Shown here one piece after another: positions 8,801 to 17,184 of a stretch of 64,000 nt of DNA (position 1 is its first letter; each line of letters begins with the position of its first letter). Under the pieces are notes generated by a model, which searched no databases, was not told the origin of the DNA, and worked only from the letters and a program-made list of their open reading frames with translations. Source of the stretch: Palaeococcus ferrophilus DSM 13482 (GTDB lineage: Archaea > Methanobacteriota_B > Thermococci > Thermococcales > Thermococcaceae); contig NZ_LANF01000011.1 in NCBI RefSeq assembly GCF_000966265.1, positions 124,001 to 188,000 of the forward strand. Direction: 5' to 3'. Position numbers and translations under genes: made by a program.

Positions 8801-10229
8801 AGTTGAGGACAAGGTCGTCGGCCTCATCTCCAACCTGGAACTGAGGAAGGCCTCCTATGCTCATGCTGACTGCGTCTGCCTCATCCCCGGTGTTGGGCAC
8901 TCCATCGGGGCCGAGGGCCGCGTAAACAAACGCGTTAACGAGGTAGCTCGTGAGGATGTAACCTGCATAGTCAGCTCCGACCTTTATGACCATCAGCTGA
9001 GCACCGGGAGCCATTCCCTTTATCCAGCCGTTGGCGGCTATTGTGCCAGCCACGTGGGTTCCGTGGTCGCCCATGTCGTAGCCGAGCACGACCCAGTTGC
9101 CCTCATCGTCAAGCTCTGAAACGACAAAGCTCTTCATTATACCGTAGTCGGGATACCACACCCACGCGCCGACGTTGTCCGGACCGGGGCTGGCGCGATA
9201 GAGGGTGAGGGGCTTCTCATCGGCGAAGCTTCCATCGTCGTCGGTGTCAACGTAAACGAGGTTGTACTCTCCAGCGGTGGCGTTGTCAACGACGAGTATC
9301 GCTCCCGCCCACGGGTCGTGGTGGAACCCATCGTATATGTCAGCATCATAACCATTGTCGCTGTAGAAGTCACCGTCAAGCTCAACACCAAGCTCCTCAA
9401 CGTGCCCGATGTGGTAGACGCCGCTCTTTGAGCTGGCATCATCTGGGAGCTCAAACACCCTTCCCATGTACGTAACGGTGCCGTTTGCGGCTTCAACGGT
9501 GGTGGAAGTGTCAAACCATCCTGAGGCGGGCTTGTTAGGAATTCCGAAGTAATAGCTGAGCAGCCACGTGTCGGTCAGATCAACATAATCCTTGATTTTG
9601 GCTTTCCCATCCGTCGTCCACTGGAGGTCGGGGTGCCCCGGATCAACACCCGTGTCAATTACAGCGATTGTGGCGTTCTTACCATCAAAGCCAAGGTCCC
9701 ACATGGCCTTGGCGTAGGTGCTCTCCACGCTGACGTTGGCCAGGCCCTGAGCCTCCTCAGCGGAGAGCGTCAGATTGCTGAAGAAGTAGTTCGGCCTGAG
9801 GTCGCCGTCCCTTTGAGGAGTGGGCGGAACGATTTTGTAAATCTGGTCCAGCCACACCCTGTCTATCGCCTTGCTCTTATAGAGAAGGTCCATATCGTTA
9901 ACATTCACGGCCACGGCGGCAAGGTTAAGGTAGTCAAAGGTTTTACCCACGATGAACCCCTCGCGGGATAGATCGCGGTCCGTGTAGCCGTTCTTAAGGT
10001 GGACTATAAGCGGGACAACGTCCCATCCCTTTGCCTTTGCCTGTACAAACGCTGCCACGACTGATTTTGGAACGTATGGCTTATCTATTGTTTTGGTGTG
10101 CTCCTGGAGAGTTTTTGGAACGTTAAGTTCGTTCGTATTTGAAGCCATGGCCGGCAGTGCAAAGGCCGCTGGAACCACTGCAAGTATCATCAAGAGTGTT
10201 ACAAAAACACTCAGCGTCTTTTTATGCAT
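5841..10229 (-). CDS. Pyrolysin-type secreted subtilisin-like serine protease
   Basis: Very large extracellular S8 protease, 1462 aa, probably degrading peptides and proteins for peptidolytic growth. A signal peptide (about 1-29, ending AAFALPAMA) is followed by a propeptide to about 160. The catalytic triad is Asp192 (AVIDTGVD), His389 (DHGTHVAG) and Ser609 (GTSMAAPHVGG), with the oxyanion Asn492 in SAGNEGPG. An insert of about 190 residues between Asp and His, rich in Asp/Gly, is typical of pyrolysin and probably binds calcium. A long beta-rich C-terminal region with many N-x-S/T sites follows. No C-terminal membrane anchor is visible. It is a single-gene unit; the leader has a GGGGGTG ribosome site. 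Confidence 0.93.
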   Translation of the reverse strand: MHKKTLSVFVTLLMILAVVPAAFALPAMASNTNELNVPKTLQEHTKTIDKPYVPKSVVAAFVQAKAKGWDVVPLIVHLKNGYTDRDLSREGFIVGKTFDYLNLAAVAVNVNDMDLLYKSKAIDRVWLDQIYKIVPPTPQRDGDLRPNYFFSNLTLSAEEAQGLANVSVESTYAKAMWDLGFDGKNATIAVIDTGVDPGHPDLQWTTDGKAKIKDYVDLTDTWLLSYYFGIPNKPASGWFDTSTTVEAANGTVTYMGRVFELPDDASSKSGVYHIGHVEELGVELDGDFYSDNGYDADIYDGFHHDPWAGAILVVDNATAGEYNLVYVDTDDDGSFADEKPLTLYRASPGPDNVGAWVWYPDYGIMKSFVVSELDDEGNWVVLGYDMGDHGTHVAGTIAANGWIKGMAPGAQLMVIKVGADYAGYILTSYLVNAFVYAALGPDGVPNTGDEADAVSMSIGGLPQFQVGDEADDLVLNWVADQFDVPFSISAGNEGPGINSVGSPSVAFNAISVGAAIEKLRMEWLNDNVINTPEYQYICDACNISTISGFPLDQISDYAVVATFSSRGPNEVGQMKPTLVAPGGNIMSAMPLEELYFVNEVPYQYMTGTSMAAPHVGGALALLIGAYKDTYGTRPTPDMVKDALIEGAIPLNQSVIDAGAGFLNVTGAWDVLKTFDTVEESPLVYSGYYARDSEARENYQAGDNPYGYPYMYFPVDWEYNVTSGMISYLSVLGMVGEYNEPIGFITIYNSGDQNITLDLTVTGELAPYIFMNDNLTELMNGIAKTSVEVPAGDVSVVFFTTPYYFNITLSPGVHEAMIIGDDPNTKITDMRAPVTIVVPYEFTQQSNYTISKTLHLKAGEEGNYNVNRLLFNVPGDAQLVDLEVYQENGADVVSFVTDPDGLYYMGIGTVGPDMPSYDNCSYYWDMGGPRDRRYIYDPEGGIWEIFASNNYFNSWTWDVYAPPLPADIDFNVTLYGVESTGDVPYVPYNAGPVIFNYTVKNLYAPINATVFTTGVGPYNASIKNVADGGWYVEEFTVPNNTVLFHVDIGNPGDTKADLDLYVIGPDGTVYTDQIGPTSEETFELLYPEPGVYIIEVYGWSVPSGQTDFMLTKYALRDGYLQTYNPMAYLETGTTANVTLVLDANEQVYPGVNIGLVDFLLNEPYSEDGVAEFVEVPVFVKVGGSSFAVGLEKTEVPISDSPTIIVKDALTGAPVPGAEVYIDGYYYGLTDENGKLKLDLEANMLHLGEHSLDVTVMREGYATFSGELGYTVVDNASELVTTSSSDVVLGSGDITNFESYHGQISLTVSGDTGDRATVMVTMPLDAYYIHVTGADVVGYYVERGTYAQYVFITVEFHSDAEVTITYKTSADIIRTMDVVWYTLYNRYAMKFNETYEQAVELGVDNETLNEALKHKDMAGDYYEQAWQFGHPLQGHIQAVPYLRKAYIHMKLALRVLEDAIEALS

Positions 10230-10280
10230 TTATACACCCCCGTACTAGGTTGGTCATCGCTATACTACTTTCTTCGTGGA

Positions 10281-10286
10281 TATAAG
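10281..10286 (-). promoter_or_regulatory. TATA box of the pyrolysin-like protease gene
   Basis: Read on the minus strand, CTTATA preceded by a purine-rich BRE (GCGAAAC) lies 52 nt before the ATG. This predicts a leader of about 25-30 nt containing the GGGGGTG ribosome site. The further upstream bases (10300-10460) are AT-rich and hold no gene that I can recognise. Confidence 0.5.
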
Positions 10287-10460
10287 CGTTTCGCTGGTAA
10301 TGTTAAGGCATCCTCACGAGCGTAGTTTAATGCACTTCCAACAGTATTGTTAAGCATCTAACTAGTAACCAAAAGGATTCATAAATAGTGGATGTTTCTC
10401 TAACAAGGTATCAAAACTTCTTAAAAAAGTAACGAAAAATTCAGAGAAATTACAAAAAGT

Positions 10461-11612
10461 TCATGTTAACCTTGAAAACTCCGCAGCCAGGGCCACTTCC
10501 ATCGCGGTTCCCAGGTAGAGAACCTCCTCGTCCACGTCGAACTTCGGGTGATGGTGTGGATAGATTATCCCCTTCTCCTCGTTGTATATCCCGAGGGTTA
10601 GAAACGCCCCGGGAACCCTCTGGAGGTAGTAGGCAAAATCCTCCGCCCCCATTGACATGGCAACGTCGCCGTGCTTGAGGCCGTACTTCTCAGCGACGCT
10701 TCTCGCGAAGTCCGCCATCTTCGGGTCGTTTATCGTCGGAGGGACGAGGTCGTTTATGTTAAACTCTGCCTCTGCCCCGTGGGTCTTGGCGATTCCCTCT
10801 ATTATCTCAGCCATTCTCCTCTTTATCAGCTCCCCAATCTCTGGCTGGTAGTAGCGGAACGTGCCCTCCATCTCCACTTCCTCGGGAATGACGTTGAAGG
10901 TCGTCCCCCCGTGTATGGCGGTGACGCTGACGACCCCTGTCTCTATCGGGTTGATGTTCCTGCTCACCACCGTCTGGAGTGCCAGAACCGTCTCGGCCGC
11001 TATGGGGATTGGGTCAACGGTCTCGTGCGGCGAGGCTCCGTGGCCGCCCTTTCCCAGAACCTTCGCCTCAAAGAAGCCGGCACCGGCAAGAAACGGTCCT
11101 TCCCTGATGCCTATGATTCCGCTCGGCAGTTCGTGCCATACGTGGAAGCCGAATATCGCGTCAACCCCTTCGAGGGCTCCCCCCTCTATCATCTTGACCG
11201 CGCCGTTTCCGCCCTCTTCCGCCGGCTGGAAGATCAACCTAACCCTTCCTTCGAGCTCCCCTTCGTGCTCCGCTATTATCTTCGCTGCGCCGAGAAGCAT
11301 GGCCGTGTGGGCATCGTGGCCGCAGGCGTGCATCTTCCCGGGAATTCTGGACTTGTAGGGGATGTCATTCTCTTCCTGAACTGGGAGGGCGTCCATGTCG
11401 GCGCGCAGGGCTATCGTTTTCTCTCCCTCGCCGATGTCGGCAATTATGCCTGTTCCAACGCGCTTTATTGAGTAGCCCCACTTGAGGAGGTGCTCCTCGA
11501 CGATTCTGGAGGTCCTCTCCTCCTCGTACTTGAGCTCGGGGTGCATGTGGAAGTCCCTTCTCCACGAAACTATCAGCTCTTCAATCTTCTTGGCCTCGAG
11601 AATTGGATTCAT
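10461..11612 (-). CDS. M20 family amidohydrolase / thermostable carboxypeptidase
   Basis: 383-aa M20D metallopeptidase, related to CpsA carboxypeptidases and N-acyl-amino-acid amidohydrolases. It removes C-terminal amino acids or deacylates amino acids with a two-metal centre. Visible motifs are FHMHPELKYEE, RADMDALPVQE, MHACGHDAHTAMLLG (Cys97, His99), IFQPAEEGGNGA and the C-terminal SMGAEDFAYY. The ATG at 11612 has GGTGGAATGC in front; an upstream reading to 11663 has no such site. It is cytoplasmic with no signal peptide. Downstream lies the extracellular protease, so it could finish breakdown of imported peptides, though that link is inference. Confidence 0.87.
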   Translation of the reverse strand: MNPILEAKKIEELIVSWRRDFHMHPELKYEEERTSRIVEEHLLKWGYSIKRVGTGIIADIGEGEKTIALRADMDALPVQEENDIPYKSRIPGKMHACGHDAHTAMLLGAAKIIAEHEGELEGRVRLIFQPAEEGGNGAVKMIEGGALEGVDAIFGFHVWHELPSGIIGIREGPFLAGAGFFEAKVLGKGGHGASPHETVDPIPIAAETVLALQTVVSRNINPIETGVVSVTAIHGGTTFNVIPEEVEMEGTFRYYQPEIGELIKRRMAEIIEGIAKTHGAEAEFNINDLVPPTINDPKMADFARSVAEKYGLKHGDVAMSMGAEDFAYYLQRVPGAFLTLGIYNEEKGIIYPHHHPKFDVDEEVLYLGTAMEVALAAEFSRLT

Positions 11613-11673
11613 GCATTCCACCAAAGAGGGTTGAAAAAAGAGGGATATTAACTTTTCGAGCATTTGAACGGGC

Positions 11674-12906
11674 TTATGCCCCGTACTTCTCGGCCCTGCC
11701 CATGAGGTCCATCATTATGGGCACGAGGTACTTGCCCCTCACCCTTCCGAGGCCACCCTTCGCGCAGGGCCTCTCGCCAATGGCCTCAACGTCGTCGGTC
11801 CTAACGCCTCCGCCCGCTATGACGACAGGGACGGGATCGCCACTGTGGTTCTTTACCTCTATCGGCGTGCTGTGGTCTCCTGTGAGCAGTATAACCGTCC
11901 TCTCGAGGTCAACGTTGTCGAGGATGTAGCCGACCATCCTGTCGAGCTTCTCTATCATCTCCACCTTCCTCATGGCGTTCCCGTCGTGACCGGCAGCGTC
12001 GGTGGGCTTGAAGTGGACGAAGAGGAAATCGTACTCCTCGAGGGCCTTCACCGCCGCCCTGGCCTTCGCCATCTCGTCCGTGTCGTACTCACCGGTTATG
12101 CCCTCCACGGGGATCACATCAAATCCCACCGCCTTGAGGACACCACCAACGAGGGCCACCGCAACTATGGCGCCGGCTTTGAGCCTCCACTGCTGCGGGA
12201 ACTTCGCCGGGATGTCGGGCGCAACCCCCGCCCCCCTCACGAGAAGGTAGTTCGCCACCGGCTTGCCCTCCTTCCTCCTGCGCTCGTTTATGGGGTGCCT
12301 CTCAAGAACCTCGTGGGCCTTCTTCACGAACTCCTCAAGGATTTCAGCCGTCTTTTTGCTCGCCTCGTCCCCGTACTCGAATGGGTGGGGCTCTTTACCC
12401 TCGACGTGGGGGTCGTTCTCCCCGACGCGGTAGCCCTTCGCGAGGTCCCTCAGCACCAAAACGGCGCGGTGAGAGGTGGCCCCTTTGAAGACGAAGTCAA
12501 CCGGGAGCTTCACCTGCTCCTGGATGGCCTTCGCGAGCTCGTGGGCCTCTTCGGTAGCTATCCTTCCCGCCCTGCGGTCGGTTATTACCCCGTTCTCGAT
12601 GGTTGCGAAGTTAACGCGAAAGGCTATGTCATCTTCAGTGACCTCTATTCCCGCCCCGAGGGCCTCGTAGTAACCCCTGCCGCGGTAGGTCTTGTAGGGG
12701 TCGTAGCCGAGGAGCGAGAGGTGAGCGGTGTCGCTTCCCGCGGGCTGACCCGGGGATATCGGGTCCTGAAGGCCGCATATGCCCATCTTTGCTAATCTGT
12801 CGAGATTTGGGGTGTTCGCGTACTCCAGCGGGGTCTTCCCGTTGAGCTCCTTAACGGGCCTGTCACCGAGACCGTCGGCGAGTATGAATATCCCCTTCCT
12901 TTTCAT
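11674..12906 (-). CDS. apgM: 2,3-bisphosphoglycerate-independent phosphoglycerate mutase (archaeal type)
   Basis: Interconverts 3- and 2-phosphoglycerate in glycolysis and gluconeogenesis. It is an alkaline-phosphatase-superfamily enzyme of 410 aa. Metal and active-site motifs are ILADGLGDRP at the start, the phospho-acceptor Ser region AGSDTAHLSLLGYDP (about residue 58), FKPTDAAGHDGN, and LLTGDHSTP near the end. The ATG at 12906 follows GGGTGATATC. A TATA-like TTTAAATA lies about 40 nt upstream. It is transcribed away from the membrane-glycan cluster that starts at 13013. Confidence 0.93.
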   Translation of the reverse strand: MKRKGIFILADGLGDRPVKELNGKTPLEYANTPNLDRLAKMGICGLQDPISPGQPAGSDTAHLSLLGYDPYKTYRGRGYYEALGAGIEVTEDDIAFRVNFATIENGVITDRRAGRIATEEAHELAKAIQEQVKLPVDFVFKGATSHRAVLVLRDLAKGYRVGENDPHVEGKEPHPFEYGDEASKKTAEILEEFVKKAHEVLERHPINERRRKEGKPVANYLLVRGAGVAPDIPAKFPQQWRLKAGAIVAVALVGGVLKAVGFDVIPVEGITGEYDTDEMAKARAAVKALEEYDFLFVHFKPTDAAGHDGNAMRKVEMIEKLDRMVGYILDNVDLERTVILLTGDHSTPIEVKNHSGDPVPVVIAGGGVRTDDVEAIGERPCAKGGLGRVRGKYLVPIMMDLMGRAEKYGA

Positions 12907-13012
12907 GATATCACCCACGGAAGTTCTCGGGAGGGATATTTAAACCTGCGTTTTACGGGTCCAAAACGAAAGCTTTATTAATTTCGTCCCCTAACGCATC
13001 TCGGTGGTAAGC

Positions 13013-13675
13013 GTGGACAGGAGGGTTTACGCGCTCATAATCATCATCGCGATCATCGGTGCGGGAATAAACGCGTATATGAAGCACTACGAGGGTGGGG
13101 AGATATACGAGGCCGCCAACAAAGCATACCATCTCGTGAGGAAGGGATTCAACGTTACGGTCACCGTTGAGGACGTGAACGGGACCATCATCACCGGTGA
13201 GATGTTCTCGGTTTACGGCTCCACCATCTACATCGTCAAGGGCGGGAAGAGGATATCCATCGGCGGCCCCTCCGCCAGGCTGGAGGACGTGAAAGCACGC
13301 CACATAGAGGTTCAGGCCAGGGGAAAGGTCTTCGTCTACGAGCTCCCCCCCATAGAGGGTCCCTTCGAGGATGCCATAAAACCCTACATCGTGCCCTCCT
13401 ACTCGGAGCGCTTTTCGGGTTTGATATACGTTAAGGGCGGCTTCAACGCGGTGGATTTTGGAAAGCTCAAGTACAGCGTTGACTACCTCACCTACGGTTC
13501 CATAGACCTCAAACAGTCCCTTGGAGATGGTGTTGTCCTCTCCACTGGAATGGTGCCCCTGAGCATGCTCGAGGAGTACCTCGGGGACAGGGAAGTTTAC
13601 ATGTACGGCACCCTCTACGTGAACTCCGAGGAGCAGAACCTCAACCTCCGTCTCATTGAGGTGAGGGAACAATGA
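13013..13675 (+). CDS. Membrane-anchored hypothetical protein, first gene of surface-glycan cluster
   Basis: About 220 aa with one N-terminal transmembrane helix (RRVYALIIIIAIIGAGINAY) and an outward-facing beta-rich domain. I do not recognise a family. The GTG at 13013 is favoured over the GTG at 13004 because GGTGGTAA sits directly before it. A TATA-like CTTTATTAAT lies at about 12973-12982. The stop overlaps the next gene's start (ATGA), so it is translationally coupled to the polytopic proteins downstream and probably works with them, for example as an assembly or chain-length factor; that role is inference. Confidence 0.6.
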   Translation: MDRRVYALIIIIAIIGAGINAYMKHYEGGEIYEAANKAYHLVRKGFNVTVTVEDVNGTIITGEMFSVYGSTIYIVKGGKRISIGGPSARLEDVKARHIEVQARGKVFVYELPPIEGPFEDAIKPYIVPSYSERFSGLIYVKGGFNAVDFGKLKYSVDYLTYGSIDLKQSLGDGVVLSTGMVPLSMLEEYLGDREVYMYGTLYVNSEEQNLNLRLIEVREQ

Positions 13676-14646
13676 GGCTCTCCCTGGCGGTGCCGGCGCT
13701 CTTCATGGCGTTCATAGCCGCCGGAGGGGCGAATTACAAAACTCTCGTTATCGGAGCTCTCTTCTCCCTCGCCTTTGCCTACGGGGTCGCCAGGGGAGAG
13801 AATGTCAGGTGGCTCGAAAAGCCCCTTGGCTTGAGGGAAGAGCACTTCAGGGGGGCGTTCGTACTCTCCCTCCTGCTTATCCTCCTCCAGCTGGCAATGA
13901 TAAGGGACGTGCCGCTCATCCACCCCTCTGCAAAGGCCCTCCTCAACTCCCGCCTGACCGCGCTCACCTACCTTCTCGGTGTCCCCTCGAGCGTTTACCT
14001 CTTCCTGCGCGGGAAAAAGTACTCCCTCACGTACCCCATTCTGGTGGCCCTCTACGCATACAGGACACCCGTGATGGTCTCCCTCCTCGCCCTGGGGAGC
14101 GCATACCTCGAGGAGAGGAGGGTCGGAATGCGGCACATCGCGATTTTCGGGGCCCTCCTCGGGACGGCGTTCTTCGGGCTGGCCGTTTTAAGGGGCGACG
14201 CCCTCTCCTCACAGCTCGTGAGGGTGCAGGCAACGACGTCGGTGCTCGATGTGATCGTGACACGCGCGCCGTGGCACGGCTTCTATCACGGAGCGCTCCA
14301 GTGGGCTGGAATTAGGTCATACGTAATCGGGGGCTTCTCACCACGCTACCTCACCGCCCGCTTCCTCTACATCAACACAGGGGTTTCAATAACCTCCACG
14401 CTCATGGGGGGAATGTACCTCGACTTCGGACTATTCTCCGTCATAGAGGCCCTACTCCTCGGCCTTTACTTTGGAGTAATCGGCACGGCCAGGGAGCTTG
14501 AAAACAGAGTGCTCTACTACACCACTCTCGCGTACGCGTTGGTCGGGGTTGAAACGGGAATACTCGACCTGCCAGTGTACCTATTTTACCTCGCCGGCTT
14601 CTACGTGGTCCTTAGAGGAAAGTACAGGGTGGTGAGGGTTGCGTAG
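13672..14646 (+). CDS. Polytopic membrane protein, Wzy/O-antigen-polymerase-like (copy 1)
   Basis: 324 aa with about 9-11 hydrophobic helices, short loops and a long periplasm-side loop around HGFYHGALQWAGIRSY. The layout and the YRTPVMVSLLALGSAYLEE segment resemble oligosaccharide repeat-unit polymerases of the O-antigen ligase/polymerase superfamily, which are very divergent in sequence. It resembles the next gene: R/T-rich YRTP against FRTN in the middle, and GVETGILDLPVYLFYLAG against ALETGIDPLNFGVLMGAA at the end. Start ATG overlaps the previous stop. Confidence 0.5.
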   Translation: MRLSLAVPALFMAFIAAGGANYKTLVIGALFSLAFAYGVARGENVRWLEKPLGLREEHFRGAFVLSLLLILLQLAMIRDVPLIHPSAKALLNSRLTALTYLLGVPSSVYLFLRGKKYSLTYPILVALYAYRTPVMVSLLALGSAYLEERRVGMRHIAIFGALLGTAFFGLAVLRGDALSSQLVRVQATTSVLDVIVTRAPWHGFYHGALQWAGIRSYVIGGFSPRYLTARFLYINTGVSITSTLMGGMYLDFGLFSVIEALLLGLYFGVIGTARELENRVLYYTTLAYALVGVETGILDLPVYLFYLAGFYVVLRGKYRVVRVA

Positions 14647-15700
14647 CGGAGTCTTCTTTGTCCTCGGCCTTACATACCTCCTACTCGCCCTAACTGGCAA
14701 GCTTATCCTCCCGGAACTCCTCGGCCCCCTAAACCTGCCGGCGCTGGCCTACGCCCTAATGTTCATGATGGTTGTGTACGTCGGCTATTCTATGGAACTA
14801 AGTGATAAAAGAAGGACCTACCTCTACCTCATCGCGGGCCTGACCGTTGTGGGAATTGCCGCAGGTCCGATTGGGGCCCTCGTTGGAATCGCCATCGTGC
14901 TCGGAGGGGAACTTTCCCCAATGCTCGACGAGAGGGCCAGGGGAAACCTCTACGTACTCGGGATACTCGCCATGGTGGTGCTACCCCTGACGGCCGCGTA
15001 TAGGGGAGTAATCCCCATTATTCGTCCGGAAACGCGCTATTCAGAGCTCAAAGACCTCTACCAGGCATCGGCGGCGATAGCCGCCCTCCTCGTCGCTTAC
15101 AGACCAAGCCTGCCAATTTTCCTGCTCGGGGAGGGAATGGCCCTGACCTCAACGTTCCGCACCAACGTCCTTCTCGTATTCCTCGCGTACCTCCTTAGGG
15201 GCGGGAAACGGGAACTCAAGCGCGCCCTCTATATTGGTACCCCCCTCGTCCTCCTCGGCTTCCTTGCGAGGTTCTACGTGACAAAAAGCGTTTACCCCGT
15301 GTGGCACCTCGACTTCATCAGGAGCATCCTCTACAGGGCAGGCTTCTCCTACAGGGTCTACGAGCGTCTTTTCTCCCTCGGCTTCCCCTTTGGCGGTCAT
15401 GCCCTCATTTTAAACCCCACGGGGCGTGAGCTCGTCGCTTCCCTCTTCGGAAGGAGCGCCAACTACACCTACACTCTCTTCGGGCAGCCCGCCTACGACC
15501 TCGGTTTACTCGGCCTCTTCGAGGGGCTCTTCCTCGGGATAGCCCTCAGGGACGCGGACCGCTCCCCCACCCTCGGCGCCCTGGCGGTGGCCTTTCTCAT
15601 CGTTGCCCTCGAAACCGGCATAGACCCCCTGAACTTCGGCGTCCTGATGGGGGCGGCGTACTTCGGAGTAAGGAGGTATGGCAATGGAGCTGAAGGATAG
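14639..15700 (+). CDS. Polytopic membrane protein, Wzy-like (copy 2)
   Basis: 353 aa with 10-12 predicted membrane helices, distantly related to the protein before it, especially the C-terminal third (GLLGLFEGLFLGIAL against GLFSVIEALLLGLYFG). A TTG start at 14639 overlaps the preceding stop by 8 nt and is preceded by GGTGGTGAGGG. The tandem pair suggests duplication followed by divergence, perhaps two linkages in one polymer. The assignment to repeat-unit polymerases rests on topology and weak motifs only; flippase-like or other polytopic functions remain possible. Confidence 0.5.
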   Translation: MRSGVFFVLGLTYLLLALTGKLILPELLGPLNLPALAYALMFMMVVYVGYSMELSDKRRTYLYLIAGLTVVGIAAGPIGALVGIAIVLGGELSPMLDERARGNLYVLGILAMVVLPLTAAYRGVIPIIRPETRYSELKDLYQASAAIAALLVAYRPSLPIFLLGEGMALTSTFRTNVLLVFLAYLLRGGKRELKRALYIGTPLVLLGFLARFYVTKSVYPVWHLDFIRSILYRAGFSYRVYERLFSLGFPFGGHALILNPTGRELVASLFGRSANYTYTLFGQPAYDLGLLGLFEGLFLGIALRDADRSPTLGALAVAFLIVALETGIDPLNFGVLMGAAYFGVRRYGNGAEG

Positions 15701-17063
15701 AGTATCCCCCCTCATATTCCTCTTCGCCTTCATCCTCAGCGCCCTCACAATGCCCGAAAAGCTCAGCGTGACCTACGACGAGGCCCTCTACATAGACATC
15801 GCCCGAAACCTGGCGCACAGCCTTGGGAACTTCACATACAGGAATACCTACATGATGTACCGCCCGCCCGTGTACCCCTACACCCTCTCCGTCCTCTACC
15901 GCCTCCTGCCGTACGAGCACCACCTGATGGCCGCGCGCCTTACCTCCTCTTTCTTCTACGCCCTCACAACTGCGCTGGTTTACCGCTTCGCAAGGAAGCT
16001 CGGACTGGGGGAGTGGCAATCCCTCTCAGGGGCGCTGTTCTACGCCCTCAACCCCCTGGCCTTCGCAACCTCAAACAGGGCCCTCGTCCACGCGCAGTTC
16101 ACCTTCTTCTACACCCTCACCCTCTACCTCCTCTACACCGGTAGAAAGGAGGAACCGCGCCGCATATACCTCGCCTTCGCCACCGCCGCATTGGCAATAC
16201 TGACCCGCTACACCGGTCTTTCAATAGTAGGGGTGATGCTTGCCTACCTGTGGCTCGTGGACGATTGGGAGTGGCTTAAATGGAAGGAGTACTACATAGG
16301 GGCAGGCATATTCGTCCTCATGCTTCTCCCATGGCTCTACATGGGGCACGTCCACTACGGGGGCGCCTTCCAGCCCTTCGAGGTGGCCTCAAAGGTTGTG
16401 ACCCTCGACAGACCTAGCTCGGCCTTCAACTACCTCAAGGACGTCATGCTCGCCCTGACACCGGGTTTTGTTCTCCTCACTTTCCTCGGGTTTATAGACC
16501 TCAAAAAGGACGACTCCAGCTGGCTCCTCGTGAGCTGGGGGTTCATAGGGCTCATGGGGATACTCACTGTTGTCCATAAGGAGGTGCGCTTCATAACGTT
16601 CCTCTCGCCGGCCATAGCGGTTCTCTCGGCCATGGGAGTGGGTCTTATCCATCGCTATGCCGGGAAGTACGAGAGGGAGAATGTGCTCAGGGGGGCAATC
16701 ACACTGGGCATAGTCTTGCTGCTCTTCGCTCCCTTCATCGGAGAGGGAATCAATTACAAAGAGGAGCAGTGGGACAGGGTATGGCTCACAGAGAACCGCG
16801 TTGTCTTGATGGCCTCGGAGTACAGTTTCGATTCCATAATAGTTTCGGGACGCCTCTACACTCTCGCCGGCTTCTATTACCCCGGAGCCGAGGTTGACCA
16901 GCTCGTTAACTACCCCAAGATGAGGAGGAACCTTGAGGAAGGCCACTACGACGTTGTAATATACCGGCAGGGGGACCCCCTGTGGAGATACATAGAAAGA
17001 GGGAACTACACTGCAACGGCAAAATACGGCCCTTACGTGATTTTAACCCGAGGAGAAAAGTGA
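15684..17063 (+). CDS. ArnT/PMT-like GT-C membrane glycosyltransferase
   Basis: 459-aa integral membrane glycosyltransferase of the ArnT/GT39/GT83 type, which moves a sugar from a lipid-phosphate donor onto a lipid or protein acceptor on the outer face. The first external loop has the diagnostic acidic TYDEALYID, followed by YRPPVYPYT (the R-P-P-x-Y-P motif of this fold). About 11-12 membrane helices follow and a small C-terminal soluble part. GGAGGT lies 5 nt before the ATG at 15684; an ATG two codons earlier is less well placed. It overlaps the end of the Wzy-like gene, making it the last member of the four-gene operon. Confidence 0.75.
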   Translation: MELKDRVSPLIFLFAFILSALTMPEKLSVTYDEALYIDIARNLAHSLGNFTYRNTYMMYRPPVYPYTLSVLYRLLPYEHHLMAARLTSSFFYALTTALVYRFARKLGLGEWQSLSGALFYALNPLAFATSNRALVHAQFTFFYTLTLYLLYTGRKEEPRRIYLAFATAALAILTRYTGLSIVGVMLAYLWLVDDWEWLKWKEYYIGAGIFVLMLLPWLYMGHVHYGGAFQPFEVASKVVTLDRPSSAFNYLKDVMLALTPGFVLLTFLGFIDLKKDDSSWLLVSWGFIGLMGILTVVHKEVRFITFLSPAIAVLSAMGVGLIHRYAGKYERENVLRGAITLGIVLLLFAPFIGEGINYKEEQWDRVWLTENRVVLMASEYSFDSIIVSGRLYTLAGFYYPGAEVDQLVNYPKMRRNLEEGHYDVVIYRQGDPLWRYIERGNYTATAKYGPYVILTRGEK

Positions 17064-17117
17064 AGACATTTGTCCATTTGGCATAAAGAGGACATTAAAA
17101 CGCACATGTGGACAGTT

Positions 17118-17157
17118 AATTTTAAATATATACCTCCGGATATCACTCACGGTTACT
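17118..17157 (+). promoter_or_regulatory. ppsA promoter
   Basis: An A/T-rich TATA box (TTTAAATATA at 17121-17130) lies 55 nt before the ATG, giving a leader of about 30 nt with GGAGGGAG as ribosome site. TATCAC at 17141-17146 matches the left half of the Thermococcales glycolytic motif, but the right half is poor (see rejected items). Confidence 0.6.
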
Positions 17158-17184
17158 CTAAGACTAAATTTCGGAGGGAGTGCC

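Noticed and set aside
11845-12795. 316-codon plus-strand frame opposite apgM
   Set aside because: Shadow frame of the phosphoglycerate mutase; codon pattern follows the minus-strand gene.
12953-13672. 239-codon minus-strand frame opposite the anchored protein at 13013
   Set aside because: The plus-strand gene has a membrane anchor, ribosome site and coupled downstream genes; the antisense frame has none of these.
17141-17157. Possible glycolytic motif in the ppsA promoter (TATCAC-N5-GTTACT)
   Set aside because: The left half is perfect but the right half matches only three of six bases, so it is not strong enough to call as a regulator site.
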